Shown here piece after piece: positions 1 to 11,008 of a stretch of DNA of 18,230 bases. Source of the DNA: an uncultured Massilia sp. (GTDB lineage Bacteria; Pseudomonadota; Gammaproteobacteria; Burkholderiales; Burkholderiaceae). The translations under genes were made by a program, and so were the position numbers. The notes beneath the pieces were generated by a model, which searched no databases, was not told where the DNA came from, and saw only the letters and a list, made by a program, of their open reading frames with translations. The first letter of the stretch is position 1. The number at the start of each line of letters is the position of its first letter. The DNA lies in the NCBI GenBank assembly GCA_946886065.1, contig CAMPHU010000080.1, positions 1 through 18,230 on the forward strand. Reading direction: 5' to 3'.

Positions 1-900
1 CGCCTCGAAGTGCAGGCAGGGCACGTGTTCCAGCTCGCCCCAGTAGCGCCCGAACAGCGTGGTCTCGTTGTGGATCACCAGCGAAGCCGCGATGTCGCGT
101 CCCGCGCGCGAGGCGATGACGAGCAGGATGTTGTCCGGCATGGCCGCGCCGATGCGCCGGAAGAAGTCCAGGTTCAGGTAGGGCGTCGAATAGTGTGCCT
201 TGTAGGTGTTTCGGTAGCAGCGGTTGAACAGCACCCAGTCCGCATCCCGGGCATCGCGCCCGCGCACCCGGCGCAACGTCACACCCGCCTCGCGCACCTT
301 GCGCCGCTCGGCGCGGATATTCTTGCGTTTCCTGGGTTCGAGCGTGGCCAGGAAGTCCTCGAAGCCGGCGTAGCCCTGGTTCAGCCAGTGGAACTGCACC
401 CCGCTGCGCAGCATGAAGCCGGCATCTTCCAGCTGGCGCGCCTGGTCCTCGGGCGGGAACAGGATGTGGGTCGAGGACACCTCGCTGCCTCCTTGGGTGG
501 CCTTGAGCACCTCGACCAGGGCCGTGCGGGCGGCGGCATCGCGCGCCAGCAGGCGCGGACCGCTCACCGGCGTGAAGGGAATGGCCGACAGCAGCTTCGG
601 GTAGTAGTCGAGCCCGTGGCGCTGGTAGGCGTCGGCCCAGGCCCAGTCGAACACGTATTCGCCGTAGGAGTGGCCCTTGACGTACAGGGGCAGGGCGGCG
701 GCCAGGGTCTTTCCTTCGTACAGCACGATGTATTGCGGCTGCCAGCCCGTCTCCGGCGAGGCGCTGCCCGACTCATGCAGGGCGTGCAGGAAGGCGTAGG
801 ATAGGAAAGGATTCGCCTGGTCCTGTGCCCCTGCCAGGGCGTCCCATTCCGCCTGGCCGACTTCGGACAGAGAAGAAACGATATGCGTGCGATAATTCAA
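1..900 (-). CDS. FemAB-like / GNAT-fold acyltransferase (COG3146 type), C-terminus cut off by window edge
   Basis: Partial gene of which the first 300 codons are visible; the frame runs off the window at base 1. The protein opens (M)[19 protein letters not shown] and carries blocks typical of the COG3146/PF04339 family: a segment ending [16 protein letters not shown] near residues 30-45, the [18 protein letters not shown] block, [11 protein letters not shown] in the middle, and [17 protein letters not shown] at the visible end. Family members are usually about 380-390 residues, so roughly 80 are missing. They are annotated as predicted N-acyltransferases related to FemAB peptidoglycan-bridge enzymes; the true substrate is not known to me. 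The start is TTG at 900-898, chosen because AGGAAG lies five bases upstream and no ATG sits near that position. The gene is divergent from nadE with only 50 bases between the starts. Family assignment is firm, substrate is not. Confidence 0.88.
   Translation of the reverse strand, partial: MNYRTHIVSSLSEVGQAEWDALAGAQDQANPFLSYAFLHALHESGSASPETGWQPQYIVLYEGKTLAAALPLYVKGHSYGEYVFDWAWADAYQRHGLDYYPKLLSAIPFTPVSGPRLLARDAAARTALVEVLKATQGGSEVSSTHILFPPEDQARQLEDAGFMLRSGVQFHWLNQGYAGFEDFLATLEPRKRKNIRAERRKVREAGVTLRRVRGRDARDADWVLFNRCYRNTYKAHYSTPYLNLDFFRRIGAAMPDNILLVIASRAGRDIAASLVIHNETTLFGRYWGELEHVPCLHFEA
891..896 (+). promoter_or_regulatory. Candidate extended -10 element for nadE
   Basis: GATAAT is preceded by TG and one base (TGC-GATAAT), which fits an extended -10. 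It lies inside the first codons of the divergent acyltransferase gene, as the 50-base gap between the two starts would require. No convincing -35 is visible. A start site near base 903 would give a leader of about 48 bases to the ATG at 951. Confidence 0.3.
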
Positions 901-950
901 AATTGCTTCCTAAAATGTCTTCCAACAAAGAAGAAGAGAACGGCCTTACC

Positions 951-3373
<2,423 letters not shown>

Positions 3374-3374
<1 letters not shown>

Positions 3375-3386
3375 GACCGGCGGTCT
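3374..3386. repeat. Short palindrome across the glnB / GGDEF-EAL convergent junction
   Basis: AGACC-GGC-GGTCT is a perfect inverted repeat that begins in the last base of the glnB stop codon and ends inside the stop codon of the opposing gene. It could form a five-base-pair hairpin in either transcript. There is no T run after it, so it is at best a weak bidirectional terminator or an RNA 3'-end stabiliser. Confidence 0.35.
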
Positions 3387-6096
3387 ATTCCTCCGCCATC
3401 ACGAAGTTGCGGGCCACCGGCTGGGAGGCGGCTGGCGGCATCGCCTTCGAGATCAGGTAGCCCTGGATCTCGTCGCAGTCCAGCGAACGCAACATGTCCA
3501 CCTGCTCCATGGTTTCGACGCCTTCCGCCACCACCCGCATCGCCAGCGCCCGCGCCATCGTGACGATCGCCCTGACGATCACGGCGCCGCCCTCGGTCTT
3601 GCCGAGCTGCACAATGAAGGCGCGATCGATCTTCAGGCCGTCGAAACTCAGCTTGTACAGTTGCGACAGGGACGAATAGCCGGTGCCGAAATCGTCCAGC
3701 AGCACCTTGATGCCGGCCTGGCGGATCGCCCGGATCGCATCCAGTACCGAGGCCGTTTCGTTCATGACGGACGACTCGGTCAGCTCGACTTCGATCAGGC
3801 CCGGGTCCACGGCGTGGCGCTCCAGCGCGCGCCGCAGCGTCAGCGCGACATCGGTATCGTTGAACTGGCGCGGCGAGATGTTGACCGACACCGGCACCAG
3901 CGCGCCGCCCTTCCTGGCCCACTGCGCCAGCTGGGCGCAGACCTTGTCGATGACGAGTTCTCCGAGCTTCAGCACCAGTCCGGTTTCCTCGGCCAGGGGA
4001 ACGAATTCGGCGGGCGGCACCATCCCCCTGACCGGGTGCTTCCAGCGCACCAGGGCCTCCAGGCTGGACAGCGAGCCGTCCGCCAGGTTGACACGCGGCT
4101 CGTAGTACATCACGAACTCGTCGTGCGCCAGCGCGTGGCGCAGTTCGCGGATGCGCTCGAGGCGCGCCTTGAGCTGATCGTGGAACCTGCCGTCGAAGAA
4201 GCGATAGCCGCCCCGGCCGCTGGTCTTGGCCGAATACATGGCGATGTCCGCATTCTGCAGCAGCGCGCGCGGCTCCTTGCCGTCGACCGGGAACAGGCTG
4301 ATGCCGATCGAGGCGCCCACCATGTACTCGCCGTAGGACAGGCGGATGCTGCGGCGCAAACTGCGCTGAATGCGCTCGCTCGCCTCGGCCGCCTCCAGGG
4401 AGTCCGTGATGTTCTCCAGCACGATCACGAACTCGTCGCCGCCGAAGCGGGTGACGCAGGCGTGCGGCCGGGCCGCTTCCTTGAGACGCTGCGCGGCGGC
4501 GCGCAGCAGCTCGTCGCCGGCGGCGTGGCCCCAGGTGTCGTTGATCGCCTTGAAACCGTCCAGGTCGACGAACAGCAGGGCAAACATCTTGCCGTCTCCT
4601 TCGGCCCGGGCGATGGCGTCGCGCAGGTGGCCCTCGACCCAGTAGCGGTTCGGCAGGCCGGTGAGCGGATCTTCATTGCTGCGCCGTAGCAGTTCTTCTT
4701 CATGGGCGCGCTCCTCGGTGATGTCGCGCGCGGAGACGGCCAGGTTGTCGCCGTAACGGAACATCTTCAAGTGCACCCACTTGGCCGGGAAGTGTTCCCG
4801 AGGGCGCGCGAGGGTCACTTCCTCGTAGCCGCTCTTCATCGCGCGGCGCAGGCTTTCCAGGCGCGTGGCCAGGGCCTCGCCTTCGTACAGCTCGCTCACC
4901 TTGCGGCCGACCAGGTCCTGGCGCTCGCGCGCCACCAGTTCCGCCGCGCGCCGGTTGCAGTCGATGATCTTGAAGTCTTCCGGCTCGCCTTCGTCCCTGC
5001 GCAGGGGGCGCAGCATGTAGAAGCCTTCGTTGCTCGCTTCGGTGGCCATGCGGTAGGTGTCGCGGATGACGCGCAGCTCATGGTCTCTGCGCGCAAGGCG
5101 CAGCGAACTGCTCATTGCGAGCAGTGCGAACGAACCGATGGCCCCCGTTCCCAGCAAGGCGCTGCTGATCCATGCGCTGCGCATCGCGCGCCAGGGAGCG
5201 AGGGCGGCTTCGTAGTCGAGTCCGACCAGCGCGTTGACGCCGCGGCGGTCGATGTGTTTCCAGCCGACGAAGCGGGAGCGGGAATCCCCGAACCAGGCTG
5301 GGCCATCCGCGAGGACGCTGCCCGCCGACCTGGCAAGAGGCGGCGCCCGGATAAATGCCGCCTGGCGGATGCTGCCCGCCGGTCCCTCCGAGCGCAGGGC
5401 CCGCGTACGGCCGTCGTCGCCGACGATGGCGAGCAGGCCATGGCGGCGGAAGACCGCGTCGGCGTCGCCCAGCGTGAAGTAGGCGGGGTCGACGGCGACA
5501 AGGACCGCCGCCGCGAACTTGCCGTCGCGGTCCGACAGTTCGGAGGCGAAGAGCAGCCGGCGCATGGCGCCGCTACGGCCCTCGAGTGGCAACTCGTCCA
5601 CGAAAAAATTGACCGTCGTGCCTCTTTGCAGGCGGGGCAGGATATCAGCAGCCGCGGCTGGAGACATCACGGTCGGCGCGCTGGACGTGAGCACCCGCCC
5701 CTGGGCGTCGACCAGGTAGACCAGCAGGCGCGAAGCGTGCAGGAGCAATCCGCGCTCATCGGCATCGCCAAGGTGCACTTCCCCCTGCCTCGACTCCCAC
5801 TCGAACTTCACGAAGCGCGCGGTCTGCTCGATCGTGTCCATGGACCGTACGACCTGTTCGGCATAGCCGGCAGCCAGGGTTTGCGCATCCTGCAGGGTCT
5901 GCAGTTCGAGCTGCCGCCGTTTCGCCTCGAGTTGCTGGAACAGGATCAGCCATCCGAGGCCCAGCAGGAATAGTGCGCCGGCCGGCCAGGCAAGCAGGCG
6001 TCCGAGGTGTTGTCGCCAGAATGCGGCTTCGCGAACCTCCGGTTCGCGCCGTCTCGCGCGCTGCGTTTGCACGTATGTCAGTAGTCTGCGATACAT
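3385..6096 (-). CDS. Membrane-bound PAS-GGDEF-EAL protein (c-di-GMP synthase/phosphodiesterase)
   Basis: A 903-residue inner-membrane protein for c-di-GMP turnover. Order: membrane segment at 37-54; periplasmic sensory region at about 60-305 resembling a double-Cache/PDC domain (LSDRDGKFAAAVLVAVDPAYF at about 187-207); second membrane segment at about 309-329; PAS domain at 345-465; GGDEF domain starting at DPLTGLPNR (476-484) with intact FGGDEF at 551-556; and an EAL domain. The EAL domain looks competent for hydrolysis: EALVRW at 680-685, VNISPRQF at 738-745, ELTES at 771-775, DDFGTGYSSL at 801-810, LKIDR at 821-825, EGVE at 858-861, QGYL at 878-881. The inhibitory RxxD motif expected before GGDEF reads RPHA (543-546), so product inhibition is probably weakened. 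Both catalytic cores appear intact; which activity dominates cannot be told. The periplasmic ligand is unknown. The gene lies 73 bases after the TRIC-like gene. Confidence 0.93.
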   Translation of the reverse strand: MYRRLLTYVQTQRARRREPEVREAAFWRQHLGRLLAWPAGALFLLGLGWLILFQQLEAKRRQLELQTLQDAQTLAAGYAEQVVRSMDTIEQTARFVKFEWESRQGEVHLGDADERGLLLHASRLLVYLVDAQGRVLTSSAPTVMSPAAAADILPRLQRGTTVNFFVDELPLEGRSGAMRRLLFASELSDRDGKFAAAVLVAVDPAYFTLGDADAVFRRHGLLAIVGDDGRTRALRSEGPAGSIRQAAFIRAPPLARSAGSVLADGPAWFGDSRSRFVGWKHIDRRGVNALVGLDYEAALAPWRAMRSAWISSALLGTGAIGSFALLAMSSSLRLARRDHELRVIRDTYRMATEASNEGFYMLRPLRRDEGEPEDFKIIDCNRRAAELVARERQDLVGRKVSELYEGEALATRLESLRRAMKSGYEEVTLARPREHFPAKWVHLKMFRYGDNLAVSARDITEERAHEEELLRRSNEDPLTGLPNRYWVEGHLRDAIARAEGDGKMFALLFVDLDGFKAINDTWGHAAGDELLRAAAQRLKEAARPHACVTRFGGDEFVIVLENITDSLEAAEASERIQRSLRRSIRLSYGEYMVGASIGISLFPVDGKEPRALLQNADIAMYSAKTSGRGGYRFFDGRFHDQLKARLERIRELRHALAHDEFVMYYEPRVNLADGSLSSLEALVRWKHPVRGMVPPAEFVPLAEETGLVLKLGELVIDKVCAQLAQWARKGGALVPVSVNISPRQFNDTDVALTLRRALERHAVDPGLIEVELTESSVMNETASVLDAIRAIRQAGIKVLLDDFGTGYSSLSQLYKLSFDGLKIDRAFIVQLGKTEGGAVIVRAIVTMARALAMRVVAEGVETMEQVDMLRSLDCDEIQGYLISKAMPPAASQPVARNFVMAEE

Positions 6097-6134
6097 TGCT
6101 CGCCCCCAAACCGACGGTCCATGCGGATAAAGTA

Positions 6135-6150
6135 CCGCCGGTTCCGGCGG
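6135..6150 (-). terminator. Perfect GC-rich inverted repeat between the TRIC-like and GGDEF-EAL genes
   Basis: CCGCCGG and CCGGCGG are separated by two bases, giving a hairpin of at least six pairs with a four-base loop. It lies in the 73-base gap after the TRIC-like stop and before the GGDEF-EAL start. On the minus strand it is followed by TACTTTATCC, which is only mildly U-rich. It could be a weak terminator or attenuator, or an operator, separating expression of the two genes. Confidence 0.4.
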
Positions 6151-6169
6151 AATTCAACTGCGACGCGAA

Positions 6170-6775
6170 CTACCTTCCCATCCGCATGTCGAAACGCCAG
6201 CTGAGCAGTCGCAGGCTGCTGATGAACAGGGCGCTCGACCACAGCGCGAAGTCGTGCGGCGCATCGTACTTGCGCATCAGGAGGAACAGCCAGTTCCCCA
6301 GGAAAGCGCAGATCGCATAGGGTTTCCCGTCCCGGAACACCATCGGCACCTCGTTGCAGACGATGTCGCGCAGCACGCCGCCGAAGATCCCCGTGATCAC
6401 GCCCATCATCGAGGCGATGAAGATCGGCATGCCCGCATCCAGCGCCGCCGACACGCCCGCGATCGAGAACAGCCCCAGGCCCACCGCATCGGCGATCACG
6501 ATCAGGCGCTCCGACACGATCTGGCGCAGGGTGCGGATCAGCGGCGAGGCCACCAGCGCCAGCACGAAGATCAGGATCGCGTACTCCTGGTGCGTCACCC
6601 AGAACAGCGGCCGCTTGTCGAGCAGGATGTCGCGCAGGGTGCCGCCGCCGAATGCGGTGATGAAGGCGACCGTGAATACCCCGACCAGGTCCATGCGCTT
6701 GCGCCGCGCTTCGATGAAGCCCGAGAAGGCGCCGACCAGGATCGCCATGATTTCAATGAACTTGATGAGGGTCAT
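6170..6775 (-). CDS. TRIC / UPF0126 (YicG-like) family membrane protein, putative cation channel
   Basis: A 201-residue polytopic inner-membrane protein with about seven hydrophobic segments. It shows the family's internal duplication: AFGGGTLRDILLD at 41-53 is echoed by IFGGVLRDIVCNE at 130-142, each at the end of a two-to-three-helix unit. Bacterial and archaeal members are homologues of eukaryotic trimeric intracellular cation channels, and some have been shown to conduct monovalent cations; whether this one does is inferred. Length fits the family's roughly 200 residues. The ATG at 6775 gives the full first helix but has no clear ribosome site; an internal ATG at codon 10 would clip that helix. 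The gene lies 62 bases after the phytochrome stop codon on the same strand, so it may be read from the same transcript. Confidence 0.88.
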   Translation of the reverse strand: MTLIKFIEIMAILVGAFSGFIEARRKRMDLVGVFTVAFITAFGGGTLRDILLDKRPLFWVTHQEYAILIFVLALVASPLIRTLRQIVSERLIVIADAVGLGLFSIAGVSAALDAGMPIFIASMMGVITGIFGGVLRDIVCNEVPMVFRDGKPYAICAFLGNWLFLLMRKYDAPHDFALWSSALFISSLRLLSWRFDMRMGR

Positions 6776-6837
6776 GCAGGTGCGGGTAGCCGGTGATCTT
6801 GCTAGACTACCACGCCACTTGGCATTCCGGTAAGCCT

Positions 6838-9024
6838 CTAGGGCGCCAGCGGGAGGCGCACCGCGAACACCACGCGCCCGTTCTCGAAGCGGTAGGCGAT
6901 CTCGCCCTGGTGCTCGCGCACGATCTGCTGGGCGATGTACAAGCCCAACCCCAGGCCGCTACGGTTGCGCGGGTTGTTCAGCGAGCCGCGCTTGAAGGGA
7001 TTGAACAGGTTGGCCGCGACGTCATCAAGGATCGGCGCCCCCTGGTTCGACACGTCCAGCACCGCCATCCCGGCCTGCCGGGTCAGGCAGATGCGGATCG
7101 GGTGCCCCGGTTCGCCATGGTGGCGCGCATTGCTCAGGAGGTTGGACAGCACCTGGCCCAGGCGGCCCTTGTCGGCTTCGACCACGGCCTGCTCGTCGCA
7201 TACCAGCTCGAAGGCGATGGTGGGATAGGCCAGCCGCGCCTCATCGATCAGGTCCTTCACCAGCTCCGACAAGTCGAGCGCTTCCAGCATCACGCCGAGG
7301 TCCATGCCGCGGTCGAGGCGGCTCATGTCCAGCACCTGGCCGATCATGCGCTGCATGCGGTTGGTGGACGACTGGATGCGCTTGCCCAGGCCTTGCTGGC
7401 TGTTCCCGCGCTCCAGCACCACGCCCGCCATGTTGATCGAATGGAGCGGGTCGCGCAGGTCGTGGCCCAGCATCGCGAGCAGCTGGGCGCGCGTGGCCTC
7501 GTGCTGGGCGCGGCGCGAGTTGGCGGCGCGCATCAGTTCGGCCAGGGTCAGGCGGGCATTGGACAGCACCGTCGTTTCCCAGGGATGGGCCTTGCCGCGC
7601 ACGGTCTCGTACCAGGCGTCGAAGGAGCCGCGCGGCGTCAGGCGGTCGCCCAGCGGACCGACCTGCACCGCCTTTTCGGGGCGCCCGCCCCACGCGACCT
7701 GTTCCATTTCCTCGACCCGCAGCAGCACGCACCAGCCTCCGGCGGCCGGGTCGTAAGGCAGGGCGAGCATGCCGACCCATTTGCCCAGGCGTGCGTGCAG
7801 TTCCACCGGCCAGTCGGCCAGGGATTCGCGCACCATGATGTCCTGCGGTTCCGCGGGCAGGGAAGCGATCACGGCCTCGGCCAGGCCACGCGGCAGTTCG
7901 CCATGGACCACGATGCGGCCGTCGACGGCCGCGATCATGGCCTGCGCATGCGACGAGGCGATCAATCCCTGCGCGTGGTGGACCATGGCGTCGAGCGGAT
8001 CCTCGTCCAGCAGCAGCGACTCGACCAGGCTGGTGCGCATGGCCGCGGCCTGTGCGACCATCTCGGCATCCTGGCGTGCTTCGATGCTGTGGATGGTGGA
8101 GGCGATGACCTGGGCCAGCACGTCGGCCGCCATCCGGATCGCGTAGGGCACCACCTTGCGCGACATGTGGTGGCAGGCGATCAGGCCCCACAGGCGGCCG
8201 TTGATGACGATGGACACGCTCATCGACGCCCCCACGCCCATGTTCCTGAGGTACTCGACATGCACCGGCGACACGCTGCGCAGCACCGCGAAGCTCATGT
8301 CCAGCGGCGCGGCGCCCGGCTCGCCCAGCAGCGGCACGGCGTTGTAGTCGACGTCGGCGATCATGCGCAAGGTGTTGAGCAGGTACAGCCGGCGTGCCTG
8401 GGCGGGAATGTCCGAGGCCGGGTAGCGCTGGTGCAGGTAGGGAGTCAGGTCCTCGCGGCGCGCTTCGGCGACCACGTCGCCGCTGTCGTCGGGACGGAAG
8501 CGGTAGGCCATCACGCGGTCGAAGCCGGTGAAGTCGCGCACCTGGCGCACCGCCGCGTCGAGCAGGCCGTCGATGGTCTTCTGGCGGCGCAGGCGGTCGA
8601 TCGAGCCGTGCGCCTTGACGGCGAACAGCACCACTTCCTCGGCAGGCGTTTCGCGCGCTTCGAATTCGGCCACGATGCGGCCGTTGGCGCAGTGCACCAC
8701 GCAGTCGTAGTCGGCGCCGTTGATGCTCAGGGAGCTCACCGCAGGTGCGCTGTCTTCCTCGTCGCGCGGTCCCATGCAGAGGCCGATCAGTTCATGCGCG
8801 GCGCCGGGCAAGGGGAGGGCGTCGAATGAGGCGCCCAGTGCAGGGTCGAAGCCGAGCAGGGCGGGCGCGTTCGCGCTCCAGCCTTCGAGCCGGCCGTCCA
8901 TGTGGAAAAACAGCAGGGCGCCATGGGGCTGGATCGAACCGGGCAGGTGGATCGGCTCGTCCGCGCACGACAGGAGATCGACCTGGCGTCCGTGCTCCAT
9001 CGGCACTGCTTGGCTTGCCTTCAA
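6838..9024 (-). CDS. Bacteriophytochrome sensor histidine kinase (PAS-GAF-PHY-HisKA-HATPase)
   Basis: A 728-residue soluble red/far-red photoreceptor kinase. The biliverdin-attachment cysteine of bacteriophytochromes is present as C20 in DLLSCADEPIHLPGSIQPHG. The GAF domain has the hallmark PASDIP (202-207), the chromophore-contacting SPVHVEYLRNMGV (251-263, His255) and ACHHMSRK (283-290). The PHY tongue carries PRGSF at 464-468. The kinase part has the phospho-acceptor H521 in AMLGHDLRDPLH, an N box around LSNLLSNARHHG (626-637), and the ATP-lid motif SGLGLGLYIAQQ (689-700). No receiver domain follows, so a separate response regulator is expected but none is in the window; no heme oxygenase is visible either. 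TTG at 9024 is chosen as start because GAGAGG lies about eight bases upstream, whereas ATG at codon 9 has no ribosome site. The TRIC-like gene follows. Confidence 0.95.
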   Translation of the reverse strand: MKASQAVPMEHGRQVDLLSCADEPIHLPGSIQPHGALLFFHMDGRLEGWSANAPALLGFDPALGASFDALPLPGAAHELIGLCMGPRDEEDSAPAVSSLSINGADYDCVVHCANGRIVAEFEARETPAEEVVLFAVKAHGSIDRLRRQKTIDGLLDAAVRQVRDFTGFDRVMAYRFRPDDSGDVVAEARREDLTPYLHQRYPASDIPAQARRLYLLNTLRMIADVDYNAVPLLGEPGAAPLDMSFAVLRSVSPVHVEYLRNMGVGASMSVSIVINGRLWGLIACHHMSRKVVPYAIRMAADVLAQVIASTIHSIEARQDAEMVAQAAAMRTSLVESLLLDEDPLDAMVHHAQGLIASSHAQAMIAAVDGRIVVHGELPRGLAEAVIASLPAEPQDIMVRESLADWPVELHARLGKWVGMLALPYDPAAGGWCVLLRVEEMEQVAWGGRPEKAVQVGPLGDRLTPRGSFDAWYETVRGKAHPWETTVLSNARLTLAELMRAANSRRAQHEATRAQLLAMLGHDLRDPLHSINMAGVVLERGNSQQGLGKRIQSSTNRMQRMIGQVLDMSRLDRGMDLGVMLEALDLSELVKDLIDEARLAYPTIAFELVCDEQAVVEADKGRLGQVLSNLLSNARHHGEPGHPIRICLTRQAGMAVLDVSNQGAPILDDVAANLFNPFKRGSLNNPRNRSGLGLGLYIAQQIVREHQGEIAYRFENGRVVFAVRLPLAP

Positions 9025-9073
9025 TCGACCGCCCTCTCATCAGTTTCCCGGGCATATGCACGGGTTCGTGCGC

Positions 9074-9079
9074 ATTCTA
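9074..9079 (-). promoter_or_regulatory. Candidate -10 element for the bacteriophytochrome gene
   Basis: On the minus strand the 167-base gap between the smr stop and the phytochrome start holds TAGAAT, five of six consensus matches, about 43 bases before the TTG codon. No good -35 is visible. Between it and the gene a five-pair hairpin (GCACG-GGTT-CGTGC, 9058-9071) would fall in the leader. I see no other gene or repeat in this gap. Confidence 0.3.
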
Positions 9080-9191
9080 GCGCTTATGCGAAAAGCGGGG
9101 CGCGAAATGCAACATTGAGAGTGAAATGTGTGGCATGAGCCGCTACGCAACTCGCCGCCGGCGTTCCAGGACGGACGTGGCGAGGAGGGGC

Positions 9192-9857
9192 TCAGTAGTC
9201 GAGCGCTGGGCGCAGCAGCACGATCAGCGCCCCGTGGCCGCCGTCGGCGCGGCCGGCGACGCAGAAGGCGATCACTTCGCTCTTCTGCACCAGCCAGCTG
9301 TGCACGATGCCGCGCAGCACCGGTTCGCCCTTGGGCGAGCCGTAACCGATGCCGTGGATGATGCGCACGCAGCGCACGCCGCGCTTGTTGGCGCGGTGGA
9401 GGAAATCGGTGAGCGCGTCGCGCGCTTCGTCGCGGTTCATGCCGTGGAGGTCGAGTTCGTCCTGCACCGGCCAGTGGCGCTTGCGGAGCTTACGCACCAC
9501 GTCGGGGCCGACGCCGTCCTGGGCGTAGCTGAGGCTGGGATCTTCGTCCAGCAGGCCCTCGACATCGAACTGGTCCGACAGCGATTCGCGCAGCACCGCT
9601 GCGGTTTCCTCCTCGGGAGTGAGGGGCTTTCCGGGCTGGACCTTGGCGGGCGCCACGTACACCGGGCGGTGCACGTAGCGGTTCGATTCGGGCATCTTCT
9701 TGACGTCCTGCACCGCGCTGCGGAATTCCACGGCGCGTTCGCGCGCGATCCGCTCCCGCTTCTCGCGCTCGGCCTTCTCGATGGCGCGCTGGCGCTCGTC
9801 TTCCTTGAGCTTGTCGCGCAAGCCCTTGAGTTCGGAGAAATCCTTCATGCCCGCCAT
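9192..9857 (-). CDS. Smr/MutS2-type C-terminal domain protein (SmrA-like)
   Basis: A 221-residue cytosolic protein. Residues about 15-45 are highly charged (KEDERQRAIEKAEREKRERI) and probably form a coiled coil or extended helix. Residues about 133-218 are an Smr domain: LDLHGM at 135-140, the glycine-rich HGIGYGSPKGEPVLR at 168-182, and the closing GGHGALIVLLR at 206-216. Smr domains nick or bind nucleic acid (DNA endonuclease SmrA in Escherichia coli; RNA or ribosome roles elsewhere), so activity here is inferred. AAGGAA lies five bases before the ATG. The gene follows trxB after 12 bases and is almost certainly in its operon, an arrangement I recall as common in betaproteobacteria. Confidence 0.9.
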   Translation of the reverse strand: MAGMKDFSELKGLRDKLKEDERQRAIEKAEREKRERIARERAVEFRSAVQDVKKMPESNRYVHRPVYVAPAKVQPGKPLTPEEETAAVLRESLSDQFDVEGLLDEDPSLSYAQDGVGPDVVRKLRKRHWPVQDELDLHGMNRDEARDALTDFLHRANKRGVRCVRIIHGIGYGSPKGEPVLRGIVHSWLVQKSEVIAFCVAGRADGGHGALIVLLRPALDY

Positions 9858-9869
9858 CGCTGTTCCTTC

Positions 9870-10880
<1,011 letters not shown>

Positions 10881-10904
10881 TCAAGGCCCAGCGAGGCAGG
10901 CGGG

Positions 10905-10910
10905 ATTATA
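10905..10910 (-). promoter_or_regulatory. Probable -10 element of the trxB-smr promoter
   Basis: The minus strand reads GTC-TATAAT-CCC here, a perfect -10 hexamer. TTCATG 18 bases further upstream is a weak -35 match. A start site near 10898 would give a leader of about 70 bases before the trxB ATG. Confidence 0.5.
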
Positions 10911-10962
10911 GACGATGATGCAGATAAGCATGAATCGTGGTCCAACGCGACCATATATCCTT

Positions 10963-10968
10963 TAAAAT
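10963..10968 (+). promoter_or_regulatory. Candidate -10 element for ftsK
   Basis: TAAAAT in the AT-rich run CCTTTAAAATGGG matches five of six -10 positions, with no clear -35. It lies about 40 bases before the chosen ftsK ATG at 11009. Its position argues against the longer frame beginning at 10937, which would start before this element. Confidence 0.35.
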
Positions 10969-11008
10969 GGGCGGATCGTCCTTTGCGAACACTTCAGCAG
11001 TACCCAGC

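Noticed and set aside
825..950. N-terminal extension of nadE from an in-frame start at 825 or 915
   Set aside because: It overlaps the divergent acyltransferase gene, lacks a ribosome site and adds residues outside the normal family length.
6793..8829. Plus-strand open frame of about 678 codons opposite the bacteriophytochrome
   Set aside because: Low-complexity His/Gln/Arg-rich translation without motifs, mirrored on a clear phytochrome gene; a shadow of GC-biased codon usage.
9025..9191. Possible extra small gene or sRNA in the smr-phytochrome gap
   Set aside because: Only short frames without ribosome sites and a weak five-pair hairpin; a promoter and leader for the phytochrome explain it sufficiently.
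10937..11008. N-terminal extension of ftsK from GTG 10937
   Set aside because: The segment contains a likely -10 element, has no ribosome site, and adds residues with no family resemblance.
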